Both the position numbers and the translations under genes were made by a program. 64,000 nucleotides of DNA from UBA7803 sp036381275. Lineage in GTDB: Bacteria > Pseudomonadota > Gammaproteobacteria > Pseudomonadales > Azotimanducaceae. How positions within the stretch are numbered: the first letter of the stretch is position 1; each line of letters begins with the position of its first letter. The DNA is taken from contig DASVDC010000143.1 in the NCBI GenBank assembly GCA_036381275.1, positions 62,001 to 126,000 on the forward strand. Reading direction: 5' to 3'. The notes under the pieces were generated by a model, which saw nothing but the letters and a program-made list of their open reading frames with translations, searched no databases and was not told where the DNA came from. This document shows positions 17,101 through 24,902 of this stretch, piece by piece.

Positions 17101-18171
17101 TCAGATCCACCACTCCGGGCGGATGTGGTGCGGCGGCAGCGGCGTCACGTCCAGCACCTGGCCGGTCCCGTCGGGGCGTTCGACGCTGACCTGCACCCGG
17201 TCGGCGTCGCGGCCCTGGCCGTAGCGGGCCAGGATCCGTGCCGACAGATGCAGCTGCTCGTCGTTCGGGGTGCCGTCGATCAGGCACAGCGGGCCGGGGT
17301 GGCTCAGCGTGCGCAGCGCGATGAAGCGCTTGCGGTAGCCCTCGAGGTAGCGGTTCTCACCCTCCTCCCGGCCGAGGATCAGCTTGAAGTTGCGCTCGGG
17401 GCGCAGGTGGCGGCCGACCTTCAGCAGCATGATGTCGTCGAGGTCGTAGTCGCGGCTGCCCTGCGAATCCCACAGATCCTTCAGCTTCGCGGAGTAGTCG
17501 GCGTTGGTCAGGAAGCAGCAGCCGCCGGCGGGCTGCGCCCATTCCTTGAAGCCGAGCCGGCGGGCGAGCTCCATCTGCGGCTTGCGGTTGCGGCCGTGGA
17601 AATCGAACAGCTTCTCCCGGTCGACCCAGCCCTCGCGTTCCGGCAGCGTCTCCGGCAGGTGCTTCGCGCAGAGCGGCCGCAGCAGCCGGTCGTTGGCGCC
17701 GGACTCCCGCGCGACCAGCGGCATCGTGTCCCGGCGCTGGCTCTTCGGGCGCTGACCGATCACCTCGCCGGTGATGATGAAGTCGAAGCCGTTCTCCTCC
17801 ATGAAGCCCCAGGCGAGCGCCTTGTTGACCATGAAGATCTTGCAGTCGAGGCACGGATTCAGGTGCGCGCCGTAGCCGTGCTTCGGGTTCAGCACGACGT
17901 CCTTGTACTCCTCGATCACGTCGATGATGTGCAGCTTGATGCCGAGCTGCTCGGCCACCCAGAGCGCGTTGTTGCGCTTCGGCGCCTTCGACCTGCGTTC
18001 GCGGATCGCGTGGGTGTGGCCCTCGACGCAGAAGCCGGTGAAGAAGTTGAGCCCCTCGACGTGCACGCCCTGATCCATGATCACCCGGGCGGCCAGCATC
18101 GAGTCGAGCCCGCCGGAAATCAGCGCGACGGCCTTGCGCTTACCCGCGACAGCTTTGCTTTGTTGCTTCAT
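17101..18171 (-). CDS. MnmA/ThiI-like tRNA thiolase with C-terminal NFACT-like domain
   Basis: A 356-residue ATP-pyrophosphatase enzyme. The PP-loop motif is SGGLDSML (about 19-26). Two cysteine motifs sit where MnmA has its catalytic pair: NPCLDCKIFM near 105-114 and AGGCCFLTN near 217. The C-terminal part (about 240-345; LKVGRHLRPERNFKLILGREEGEN) resembles the RNA-binding NFACT-R type domain found fused to this subgroup. By family the substrate is expected to be a tRNA uridine thiolated via a persulfide. The adjoining TusA-like gene supports a sulfur-relay role. Such proteins are often annotated as tRNA (5-methylaminomethyl-2-thiouridylate) methyltransferase, a name I would not trust for the chemistry. 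It is divergent from typA. Confidence 0.75.
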   Translation of the reverse strand: MKQQSKAVAGKRKAVALISGGLDSMLAARVIMDQGVHVEGLNFFTGFCVEGHTHAIRERRSKAPKRNNALWVAEQLGIKLHIIDVIEEYKDVVLNPKHGYGAHLNPCLDCKIFMVNKALAWGFMEENGFDFIITGEVIGQRPKSQRRDTMPLVARESGANDRLLRPLCAKHLPETLPEREGWVDREKLFDFHGRNRKPQMELARRLGFKEWAQPAGGCCFLTNADYSAKLKDLWDSQGSRDYDLDDIMLLKVGRHLRPERNFKLILGREEGENRYLEGYRKRFIALRTLSHPGPLCLIDGTPNDEQLHLSARILARYGQGRDADRVQVSVERPDGTGQVLDVTPLPPHHIRPEWWI

Positions 18172-18308
18172 AATCGCCGCCCCCTTGCGGGGTGCCCTCG
18201 ATCGGCCCGGCTGCTCGCGTTCCGGGCGGGGCTGGTCGTGGAATTTCGGGCCGCGCAGTCTAGTGTGGTGAAGCGGATCTTTCCAGGCTCATCGATAGGA
18301 TAACCCCA

Positions 18309-20192
18309 GTGTCCCAGAATGCAGAGGGCGCCGCGGCGCCCGGCGCAGCGACGCCCGGCGCGCCGACGCCCAGCGCCGACCGGTTGCGCAACGTCGCCAT
18401 CATCGCGCACGTGGACCACGGCAAGACCACGCTGGTCGACCGGCTGCTGCAGCAGACGGGCACCGTGACCGGCAGCGCGCAGGAGCGGGTGATGGACTCG
18501 AACGAGCTCGAGCGCGAGCGGGGCATCACCATCCTGTCGAAGAACACCTCCATCGAGTACCGAGGCTACCGGATCAACGTCGTCGACACCCCCGGCCACG
18601 CCGATTTCGGCGGTGAGGTGGAGCGGATCCTGTCGATGGTGGACTCGGTGCTGCTGCTGGTGGACGCGGTGGACGGGCCGATGCCGCAGACCCGGTTCGT
18701 GACCCAGAAGGCGTTCGCGGCGGGCCTGAACCCGATCGTCGTGGTGAACAAGGTCGACCGGCCGGGCGCCGAGCCGTACCGGGTGATCGATCAGGTGTTC
18801 GACCTGTTCGACAGCCTGGGCGCGACCGACGAGCAACTCGACTTCCCGGTGATCTACGCATCGGCGCTGCTCGGCCGGGCCGGACCGGAGCCGGATCAGC
18901 TCGCGGACGACATGACGCCGCTGCTCGATGCGATCGTCCGCCACGTGCCGCCGCCCCGGGTGGACGAGGAAGGGCCGTTCCAGATGCAGATCAGCTCGCT
19001 CGCGTATTCGAGCTATCTCGGCGTGATGGGGGTCGGACGCATCCGCCGCGGCCGGATCGAGCGCAACACGCCGGTGGTGGCGGTGGATCGCCACGGCGCG
19101 TCGCGCCGCACCCGCGTGCTGTCGATCCTCGGCTATCACGGGCTCGAGCGCGTGGAGCGGCCGTCCGCGGCCGCCGGCGACATCGTCTGCGTGACCGGCG
19201 TCGAAGACCTCGGCATCTCCGACACGCTGTGCGCGCCGGACGCGGTGGAGGCGCTGCCGCCGCTGGTGGTGGACGAACCCACCCTGACGATGATGTTCTG
19301 CGTCAACACCTCGCCGTTCGCCGGCCGCGACGGCGACTTCCTGACCAGCCGCCAGCTCAAGGAGCGGCTCTGGCGCGAGGCGTCGCACAACGTCGCGCTG
19401 TCGGTGAAGGAGACGGACGATCCCGACCGCTTCGAGGTCTCCGGCCGCGGCGAGCTGCACCTGTCGGTGCTGATCGAGACCATGCGCCGGGAAGGCTACG
19501 AGCTCGCGGTGTCGCGCCCGCAGGTGATCACCAGGGAGATCGACGGCGAGGTGATGGAGCCGTACGAGCAAGTCACCGTCGACGTCGAGGAAGGGCACCA
19601 GGGGCGGGTGATGGAGAGCCTCGGCGAGCGCCGCGGCGAGCTCACCGACATGCGCGCCGGCGGGCAGGGCCGCGTGGTGCTGCGCTTCCGGATGCCGACC
19701 CGGGGGCTGATGGGATACCGGCCGCAGTTCCTGTCCATGACCTCCGGCACCGGTATTCTGACGTTCGGTTCGGCCGGCTACGGACCGCGGCAGAGCGCCG
19801 ACCTCGGCAACCGCTCGAACGGCGTGCTGATCTCGAACGCGGAGGGCAGGGCGGTGGCGTATGCGCTGTTCAACCTGCAAAACCGCGGCCGGCTGATGAT
19901 CGGGCCCGGCGACGAGGTCTACGAAGGCATGGTGATCGGCATCCACAGCCGCGACAACGACCTGACCGTGAACCCGATGAAGGAGAAGAAGCTCACCAAC
20001 ATCCGGGCCGCAGGGAGCGACGAGAACATCCTGCTGACGCCGCCGCTCCGGATGACGCTCGAGCAGGCGCTCGAGTTCATCGACGACGACGAGCTGGTCG
20101 AAGTCACGCCGAAGGCGATCCGCATCCGCAAGCGCCTGCTGAAGGAGCACGAGCGCAAGCGCGGCGGGTCGCTCAGGGCTTCGGGCGGATGA
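18309..20192 (+). CDS. typA: Translational GTPase TypA/BipA
   Basis: A ribosome-binding GTPase that aids 50S assembly and stress or low-temperature growth. It starts at GTG 18309 with AGGA 8 bases upstream; 627 residues. G motifs are complete: AHVDHGKTT (G1), ERERGITI (G2), DTPGHADF (G3), NKVDRPGA (G4) and YASAL (G5). The elongation-factor-like domains II, III and V and the C-terminal domain follow, ending in KRLLKEHERKR. The oddity is a ~22-residue Ala/Pro/Gly/Thr extension before the usual first residues (LRNVAIIAHVDHG), made of three 15-bp DNA repeats. The stop overlaps the dtd start as ATGA. Confidence 0.97.
   Translation: MSQNAEGAAAPGAATPGAPTPSADRLRNVAIIAHVDHGKTTLVDRLLQQTGTVTGSAQERVMDSNELERERGITILSKNTSIEYRGYRINVVDTPGHADFGGEVERILSMVDSVLLLVDAVDGPMPQTRFVTQKAFAAGLNPIVVVNKVDRPGAEPYRVIDQVFDLFDSLGATDEQLDFPVIYASALLGRAGPEPDQLADDMTPLLDAIVRHVPPPRVDEEGPFQMQISSLAYSSYLGVMGVGRIRRGRIERNTPVVAVDRHGASRRTRVLSILGYHGLERVERPSAAAGDIVCVTGVEDLGISDTLCAPDAVEALPPLVVDEPTLTMMFCVNTSPFAGRDGDFLTSRQLKERLWREASHNVALSVKETDDPDRFEVSGRGELHLSVLIETMRREGYELAVSRPQVITREIDGEVMEPYEQVTVDVEEGHQGRVMESLGERRGELTDMRAGGQGRVVLRFRMPTRGLMGYRPQFLSMTSGTGILTFGSAGYGPRQSADLGNRSNGVLISNAEGRAVAYALFNLQNRGRLMIGPGDEVYEGMVIGIHSRDNDLTVNPMKEKKLTNIRAAGSDENILLTPPLRMTLEQALEFIDDDELVEVTPKAIRIRKRLLKEHERKRGGSLRASGG
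18327..18371 (+). repeat. Three 15-bp units in the TypA N-terminal extension
   Basis: Units GGCGCCGCGGCGCCC, GGCGCAGCGACGCCC and GGCGCGCCGACGCCC lie head to tail and are read as GAAAP, GAATP, GAPTP. The consensus GGCGYNGCGACGCCC matches the opposite-strand reading of the hisE array (GGCGTGGCGACGCCC). Confidence 0.85.
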
Positions 20193-20626
20193 AGGCGCTG
20201 CTGCAGCGGGTCGGCGAGGCGAGCGTCACGATCGCGGGCGAACGCGTCGCGGCGATCGGGCGCGGCCTCGTGGTGCTGCTCGGGGTGGAGCCGAAGGACA
20301 GTGAGGCCGAGGCCCGCTGGCTCGCGGCCAAGACCGCGGCGCTCAGGGTGTTTCCGGATGCGGACAAACCGATGAACCGGTCCGTCAAGGACGTGGACGG
20401 CGAGATCCTGGTGGTTTCGCAGTTCACGCTCGCCGCCGACACGAGCCGCGGCAACCGCCCCGGCTTCAGCACCGCGGCGCCGCCCGAACAGGCGGAGCGC
20501 CTGTACGAGGCCTACCTGAGCTTCCTGCGTGACGAGCACCCGCGGGTCGCGACCGGCGTGTTCGGCGCCGACATGCAGGTCGCGCTGGTGAACGACGGGC
20601 CGGTGACGTTTCTGCTCGAGCGCTGA
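20189..20626 (+). CDS. dtd: D-aminoacyl-tRNA deacylase
   Basis: Hydrolyses D-aminoacyl-tRNAs (and Gly-tRNA-Ala mischarges), a chirality proofreading step. 145 residues from ATG 20189, which overlaps the typA stop by 4 bp, so the pair is translationally coupled. Conserved motifs are visible: MKALLQRVGEASVTI at the N-terminus, VSQFTLAADTSRGNRPGF near 76-93, and the cross-subunit Gly-cisPro motif NDGPVT near the C-terminus. It is full length for the family and converges on tatC with a 16-bp gap. Confidence 0.97.
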   Translation: MKALLQRVGEASVTIAGERVAAIGRGLVVLLGVEPKDSEAEARWLAAKTAALRVFPDADKPMNRSVKDVDGEILVVSQFTLAADTSRGNRPGFSTAAPPEQAERLYEAYLSFLRDEHPRVATGVFGADMQVALVNDGPVTFLLER

Positions 20627-20642
20627 GCGCCCGTCGCACGGC

Positions 20643-21437
20643 TCAATCCGTCGCCTTGGCCTCGCCCTCCGCGTCGGATTCGGCCGTGCGGCGCTCGACG
20701 AGCCGGGCGAACAGCACGCCCAACTCGAACAGCAGCCACGTCGGGACGGCCAGCATGAGCTGGGAGAGCACGTCCGGCGGGGTCAGGAGCATCCCCACGA
20801 CGAAACAGCCGACGATCACGTATGGCCGTTTGCTGGCGAGCGCATCGGCCGAGGTGAGCCCCGACCACACCATCAGCAGCACCGCGATCGGCACCTCGAA
20901 CACGAAGCCGAACGCGAAGAACAGCTTCAGCACGAAGTCCAGGTACTGATTGATGTCGGTCGCCCAGGTCACGATGCTCGGCGCCACCTGCGCGAAGAAC
21001 TGGAACACCACCGGGAACACCAGGAAGTAGGCGAACGCGGTGCCGGTATAGAACAGCAGCACCGCAGACACCAGGAGGGGAAACGCGAAGCGCTTCTCCC
21101 TGAAATACAGTCCAGGCGCGACGAACGCCCAGACCTGGTACAGGATGAACGGCATCATCACGAACACGGCCGCGTAGATCGCGAGCCGGAACGGCGTCAG
21201 GAACGGGGACGCCACCGCCGTCGCGATCATCGTCGAGTTCTCCGGCAGATGCGCCATCAGCGGCGCCGCGACGAACTCGTAGATCTCGTTCGCGAAGTAG
21301 TAGGTGGGAATGAAGGCGACCGCGATCGCGAGCAGCGCGCGCAGGATCCGAGCGCGCAGCTCGATCACGTGCTCGAGAAACGGCTGCTCGTTCGATTCGA
21401 CGAGCGCGTCGTGCTCGCGCGGGTCCCGCCTAGCCAT
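20643..21437 (-). CDS. tatC: Twin-arginine translocase subunit TatC
   Basis: The polytopic core of the Tat translocase and binding site for twin-arginine signal peptides. ATG 21437 (MARRDPREHD) is chosen: it overlaps the tatB stop by 8 bp, and the long Arg-rich sequence upstream in the same frame is the tatB tail read out of frame. The 264-residue product has six hydrophobic segments and the signal-peptide-recognition motif FLEHVIELRARILR near the N-terminus. Other family landmarks are SPFLTPFRLAIYAAVFVMMP, FAYFLVFP and LTPPDVLSQ. It is the last gene of tatABC. Confidence 0.96.
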   Translation of the reverse strand: MARRDPREHDALVESNEQPFLEHVIELRARILRALLAIAVAFIPTYYFANEIYEFVAAPLMAHLPENSTMIATAVASPFLTPFRLAIYAAVFVMMPFILYQVWAFVAPGLYFREKRFAFPLLVSAVLLFYTGTAFAYFLVFPVVFQFFAQVAPSIVTWATDINQYLDFVLKLFFAFGFVFEVPIAVLLMVWSGLTSADALASKRPYVIVGCFVVGMLLTPPDVLSQLMLAVPTWLLFELGVLFARLVERRTAESDAEGEAKATD

Positions 21438-21867
21438 GGCGGACTCCGTCCGACCGCTCGGGCGGCGGCGCTTCCGCCGCCGGTGGGGTCTCGGCCTCCG
21501 GCGCCTCGTCGACGCCTGGCGCCCCTTCGACGCGTGGTGCCTCTTCGACGCGCGGCGGCTCGGCGCCGGCGTCGGCGTGTGAGCGTTCATCCGCCGGCTG
21601 CTGGCCTTCGCTCGCCTTCACCGAGTCGCGCACCTCACGCTCGATACGCCGCATCTCCTCCATCACGGCTTCGTTGTGAAGCTGCCGGCGTATCTCGTCC
21701 ATGCCGATTTCCCGCTCGATCTCGGCGCGCACGTTGTTGAAGCTGCGGCGCATGCGGCCGATCCACAGACCGAGCGTGCGCAGCGCTTCCGGCAGGCGCT
21801 TCGGTCCGATGACCAGCAGGGCGACGACCGCGATGAGGACCAGCTCCTGAAAGCTGACATCAAACAT
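21430..21867 (-). CDS. tatB: Twin-arginine translocase subunit TatB
   Basis: Forms the receptor complex with TatC. 145 residues: one short N-terminal membrane helix (SFQELVLIAVVALLVIGPKRLP) with the hinge Gly-Pro-Lys-Arg-Leu-Pro-Glu, an amphipathic helix (ALRTLGLWIGRMRRSFNNV) and a charged cytoplasmic region. The C-terminal ~45 residues are low-complexity Pro/Glu/Ala containing three 18-bp tandem repeats at 21500-21553. It overlaps tatA by 8 bp and tatC by 8 bp, so all three are translationally coupled. Confidence 0.95.
   Translation of the reverse strand: MFDVSFQELVLIAVVALLVIGPKRLPEALRTLGLWIGRMRRSFNNVRAEIEREIGMDEIRRQLHNEAVMEEMRRIEREVRDSVKASEGQQPADERSHADAGAEPPRVEEAPRVEGAPGVDEAPEAETPPAAEAPPPERSDGVRHG
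21500..21553 (-). repeat. Three 18-bp tandem units in the tatB tail
   Basis: On the plus strand the units read GGCGCCTCGTCGACGCCT, GGCGCCCCTTCGACGCGT and GGTGCCTCTTCGACGCGC. On the coding strand they give the hexapeptides GVDEAP, RVEGAP and RVEEAP (listed in plus-strand order). The array lies in the disordered C-terminal tail, the part of TatB with the least sequence constraint. Confidence 0.85.
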
Positions 21868-22093
21868 GCGTGTCTTGCTTGGTCTCCGACTTCTGGTGCG
21901 GGCCTTCCACTCGCCCTTCGATCACCCGCGGGTCTTCCGCTTCCTTGCGCTCGTCTTCGCTGACCGCCTTGCGGAAGCCCTTGATCGCCGAGCCGAGGTC
22001 CGAGCCGAGCGTCTTCAGGCGCTTCGGCCCGAAGATCAACAGCACGATCGCGAGTACGACCAACAGCTCGGTGAGTCCGATTCCTCCTAACAT
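21860..22093 (-). CDS. tatA: Twin-arginine translocase subunit TatA
   Basis: The pore-forming or membrane-weakening Tat subunit. ATG 22093 (MLGGIGLTELLVVLAIV) matches the family start; the in-frame upstream ATG at 22147 would add 18 polar residues before the membrane helix. 77 residues: a membrane helix (5-20), the conserved FGPKRLKTLGSDLGSAIKGF hinge plus amphipathic helix, then an acidic tail. It has the FG motif distinguishing TatA from TatB. First gene of tatABC, 112 bp downstream of hisE. Confidence 0.95.
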   Translation of the reverse strand: MLGGIGLTELLVVLAIVLLIFGPKRLKTLGSDLGSAIKGFRKAVSEDERKEAEDPRVIEGRVEGPHQKSETKQDTHV

Positions 22094-22197
22094 GAGCAGC
22101 TCCGTGTTGCGGCCCCCTGCAGTATAGGTGGGGCGTACGAATGACATTGTGACACCAGCCGGCCGGAAAAGTCCGGTGCGGAGCCTGGGGGGCGTAG

Positions 22198-22233
22198 CGG
22201 CGAGCCTACCGGCGAGCCTTCCGGCGAGCCTTC
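22198..22233 (-). repeat. Three 12-bp units spanning the hisE stop codon
   Basis: On the plus strand the units CGGCGAGCCTAC, CGGCGAGCCTTC, CGGCGAGCCTTC lie head to tail. On the coding strand two units encode KARR repeats at the HisE C-terminus. In the third, a single A-to-T change turns AAG into the TAG stop (22208-22206), so the repeat continues past the end of the gene. Confidence 0.85.
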
Positions 22234-22601
22234 TCCTCGTGTCCCGAAATCCCGAATCGCGAGGCCAGCTCCTCCAGCACCCAGCGCGGTTCCTGGCCCA
22301 GATGCACCAGCATCACCAGGCTGTGGAACCAGAGGTCCGCGACCTCGTGGATCAGCGCATCGTCGCGCGCCGGCGGCGTGGCGACGCCCGGCGTGGCGCC
22401 GCCCGGCGTGGCGACGCCCGGCGCGGCGTCCTTCGCGGCCAGGATGACCTCGGTGGCCTCCTCGCCGACCTTCTCGAGGATTCGGTTCAGGCCGGCGGCG
22501 TACAGCGACGCCACGTAGGATTGCTGCGGATCCGCGTCCCGGCGCGCCTTCAGCGTGCCGACCAGCTCGTCGAGTATCTGCGCGGTTCGGGGACTCGTCA
22601 C
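22206..22601 (-). CDS. hisE: Phosphoribosyl-ATP pyrophosphohydrolase HisE
   Basis: The second enzyme of histidine biosynthesis, splitting PRPP-ATP adduct to PR-AMP; a MazG-like all-alpha fold. 131 residues, versus ~105-110 for typical HisE. The catalytic acidic motifs are intact: RILEKVGEEATEVILAAKD and HEVADLWFHSLVML. Two deviations account for the extra length. A ~21-residue Gly/Val/Ala/Thr/Pro insertion made of 15-bp repeats lies between these helices (about 58-79), and a KARR-repeat tail ends the protein. It is a separate gene from hisI, which is not in the window. It is located 10 bp after ubiB on the same strand and before tatABC. Confidence 0.95.
   Translation of the reverse strand: MTSPRTAQILDELVGTLKARRDADPQQSYVASLYAAGLNRILEKVGEEATEVILAAKDAAPGVATPGGATPGVATPPARDDALIHEVADLWFHSLVMLVHLGQEPRWVLEELASRFGISGHEEKARRKARR
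22375..22419 (-). repeat. Three 15-bp units inserted in hisE
   Basis: On the plus strand the units are GGCGTGGCGACGCCC, GGCGTGGCGCCGCCC, GGCGTGGCGACGCCC, followed by a decayed partial unit. On the coding strand the array reads GVATP-GGATP-GVATP. Each unit is an imperfect palindrome (GGCGT-NNNN-ACGCC), so both strands look alike. It is inserted exactly between two conserved helices. Confidence 0.88.
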
Positions 22602-22611
22602 GGCGGGTTCC

Positions 22612-24273
22612 TCAGGGGCGCACCAGCAGCAGGGTTCCGATCGCGGCGCTGACCAGACCGACCAGCGTGCCCAGCTCGTTGCCGGCTTGCATGGACTCGG
22701 AAATCGGCGCCCATAGTAGGGCGGTCGCGGCGATCAGCAAAGTGGCGCCGGAAAATCGCCGCACCCGCGAGCGCCGGTCGATCCGGGCGAGGCGCGCGTC
22801 GATCTCGCGAAGGTAACGTGCCTGACGGTCCACGGTGCGCTCGATCTGCCTGAGCTCGCTGCCGGTGCGCGCCATCAGGGCCGGGAGCCGCGGCAGCTCG
22901 GCGAGGATCGCGGGCGCGTGCTCGGCGAACTCCCGGAGCGCTGCCAGCGGCCCGACGTGCTCGGCCATCCAGCGCTCCATGAACGGCTTCGCGGTCTCCC
23001 ACAGGTCGAGGTCCGGATAGAGCTGCCGGCCGAGGCCCTCGACGTACAGCAGCGTCTTCTGCAGCAGCACGAGCTGCGGCTGGATCTCCATGTCGAGCGC
23101 GCGCGCGGTGTCGAACAGCTTCACCAGGAACACGCCGAACGAGATTTCGCGCAAGGGCTTCGCGAAGATCGGCTCGCACACCTCGCGGATCACGCGCTCG
23201 AACTCGAGCGGATCCGTGTGCTCCGGCACCCAGCCGGATTCCAGGTGCAGGCGCGCCACCTCGGCGTAGTCGCGGTTGAAGAACGCGAGCAGGTTGCGGG
23301 CGAGGTAGTCCTGATCCTCGCGGGTCAGCGAACCGACGATCGCGCAGTCGATCGCGATGTAGCTCGGGTTCGCCGGGTCGCGCACGTCGACGAAGATGTT
23401 GCCCGGGTGCATGTCGGCGTGGAAGAAGTTGTGCTCGAACACCTGGGTGAAGAAGGTTTCCACGCCCCGGTCGGCGAGCTTCTTCAGGTCGGTGCCGCGC
23501 GCGATGAGCTCGTCCACGTCGCCGATCGGCACGCCGTAGACGCGCTCCAGCACCAGCACGTTGCGCCGGGTCAGATCCCAGTAGACGCGCGGCGCGTACA
23601 GCAGCGGCGAGTCGGCGAAGTTCAGGCGGATGCGCGCGGTGTTCGCCGCTTCCCGGAGGAGATCGAGCTCGCCGAGGATCGTGCCCTCGTAGTCGGCCAC
23701 GACCTGCCGCAGGTGCAGACGCCGTGCCTCGCCGGAGTGCTCCTCCAGGAAGTCGGCGATCATCCTGAGCAGCTCGATGTCCTCGCGGATCACGGCCTCG
23801 ATGCCGGGCCGCACCACCTTCACGACCACCTCGGTCCCGTCCGGCAGTACGGCCGGGTGCACCTGCGCGACCGACGCCGAAGCCATCGGCTGCATCTCGA
23901 AGCGCGCGAACGCCTGCTCGATCGGCCGGCCGATCGCGGCTTCCACGATCTGCCGGGCCTGTTCGCCGGGGAACGGCGGTACCTGGTCCTGCAGCCGTGC
24001 GAGCTCGTCGGCGATGTCGAGCGGCAGCAGATCGCGCCGGGTCGACATGAGCTGGCCGAACTTGACGAACACGGGGCCTAGGCTCTCGAGAGCGAGCCGG
24101 AGGCGCGCGCCGCGCGCGTGGGTGCCGGCCGGCAGCAGCCGGGCCGGCGACAGCCGCAGCAGCCAGCGGTAGCGGGACGGCAGCCGGGTGGAGTCGTCGG
24201 CGGTGAGCAGCAGGTCGAGTCGATAACGGCTGACGGTCCAGACGACCTTGATCAGACGTCGAAGCGCCTTCAC
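22612..24273 (-). CDS. ubiB: Ubiquinone biosynthesis ATPase/kinase-like protein UbiB
   Basis: A member of the ABC1/ADCK/UbiB atypical kinase-like family needed for coenzyme Q synthesis, attached to the inner membrane. 553 residues from GTG 24273, which overlaps the ubiJ stop (GTGA). The KxGQ motif is present (VFVKFGQLMSTRRD, about 70-83). Further features are the Ala-rich nucleotide loop region (MASASVAQVHPAVL), the catalytic-loop HADMHPGNIF and the DCAIVG metal-binding motif. Two hydrophobic C-terminal segments (about 505-521 and 532-550) anchor it. It belongs to the ubiE-ubiJ-ubiB operon, coupled by overlaps. Confidence 0.97.
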   Translation of the reverse strand: MKALRRLIKVVWTVSRYRLDLLLTADDSTRLPSRYRWLLRLSPARLLPAGTHARGARLRLALESLGPVFVKFGQLMSTRRDLLPLDIADELARLQDQVPPFPGEQARQIVEAAIGRPIEQAFARFEMQPMASASVAQVHPAVLPDGTEVVVKVVRPGIEAVIREDIELLRMIADFLEEHSGEARRLHLRQVVADYEGTILGELDLLREAANTARIRLNFADSPLLYAPRVYWDLTRRNVLVLERVYGVPIGDVDELIARGTDLKKLADRGVETFFTQVFEHNFFHADMHPGNIFVDVRDPANPSYIAIDCAIVGSLTREDQDYLARNLLAFFNRDYAEVARLHLESGWVPEHTDPLEFERVIREVCEPIFAKPLREISFGVFLVKLFDTARALDMEIQPQLVLLQKTLLYVEGLGRQLYPDLDLWETAKPFMERWMAEHVGPLAALREFAEHAPAILAELPRLPALMARTGSELRQIERTVDRQARYLREIDARLARIDRRSRVRRFSGATLLIAATALLWAPISESMQAGNELGTLVGLVSAAIGTLLLVRP

Positions 24274-24902
24274 TTTGCGGCCCGCCGCTGCTCCTCGGCC
24301 TGCACCCGGGCGTCGAGCCGATCGACCCGAAGGCGCAGCTCGTCCAGTTCGTCGAGAAAGCGCTCGAGCTGCCGGCGGTCGACGAACGCGTGGGCGGCGC
24401 CGTCGCGCATCGACTGCTGTACGCCTTCGAGCGCGGAGCGGAGCGTCGCCAGCGCGAGCTCGGCGGCACCGAGCGCCGTCTGCGTGAGCTCGTGACCGAG
24501 GAGGCGCCTGAGCGGCTCGCCGAGCTCGGGCCGGAACGCCGCAATCGCGGCGCGCAGCTCCGCGAGCACGGTGCTGTCGCCGTCGATGTCGAGCCGGCCG
24601 CGCTCGGCGTCCTCGCGGCCGAGCAGCCAGGCGAGCAGGTCCCGCGGCGAGCCGCGCACGATCACGTGCGGCTCGGCCGCCGCGTGCGGCGAGAAACGCA
24701 GCCGTCCGCCGCTCACCGTCAGCGTGAAGTCGCGGCGGCCGAGCGGACCGGGCAGCGTCGTCGACAGTTGCAGCCGCCGGCCTTCCAGCGCGGTCAGCCG
24801 CGCGCGGCTCGCCGGATCCAGATCGAGGCTCCGGTTGGCCAGGTCCGCCAGCACGTCCGCCAGCACCGAGTCGAGCCCGCGGCGTTCACCGGAATCCGTC
24901 AC
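24270..24902 (-). CDS. ubiJ: Ubiquinone biosynthesis accessory factor UbiJ
   Basis: A lipid-binding accessory factor (SCP2 domain) of the Ubi metabolon. The start is GTG 24902, overlapping the ubiE TGA (GTGA); 210 residues. The N-terminal half (about 20-115) is an SCP2-like fold (GRRLQLSTTLPGPLGRRDFTL... then PHVIVRGSPRDLLAWLLGRE). The C-terminal half (about 145-210) is an amphipathic, coiled-coil-like helix (LERFLDELDELRLRVDRLDA). The position between ubiE and ubiB with 4-bp overlaps on both sides supports the assignment. Confidence 0.92.
   Translation of the reverse strand: MTDSGERRGLDSVLADVLADLANRSLDLDPASRARLTALEGRRLQLSTTLPGPLGRRDFTLTVSGGRLRFSPHAAAEPHVIVRGSPRDLLAWLLGREDAERGRLDIDGDSTVLAELRAAIAAFRPELGEPLRRLLGHELTQTALGAAELALATLRSALEGVQQSMRDGAAHAFVDRRQLERFLDELDELRLRVDRLDARVQAEEQRRAAK

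Noticed and set aside
17101..18171. Bona fide mnmA
   Set aside because: The PP-loop and Cys motifs are related, but the C-terminus is an NFACT-like domain and the NPCLDCK motif differs from the MnmA form, so the name mnmA was not used.
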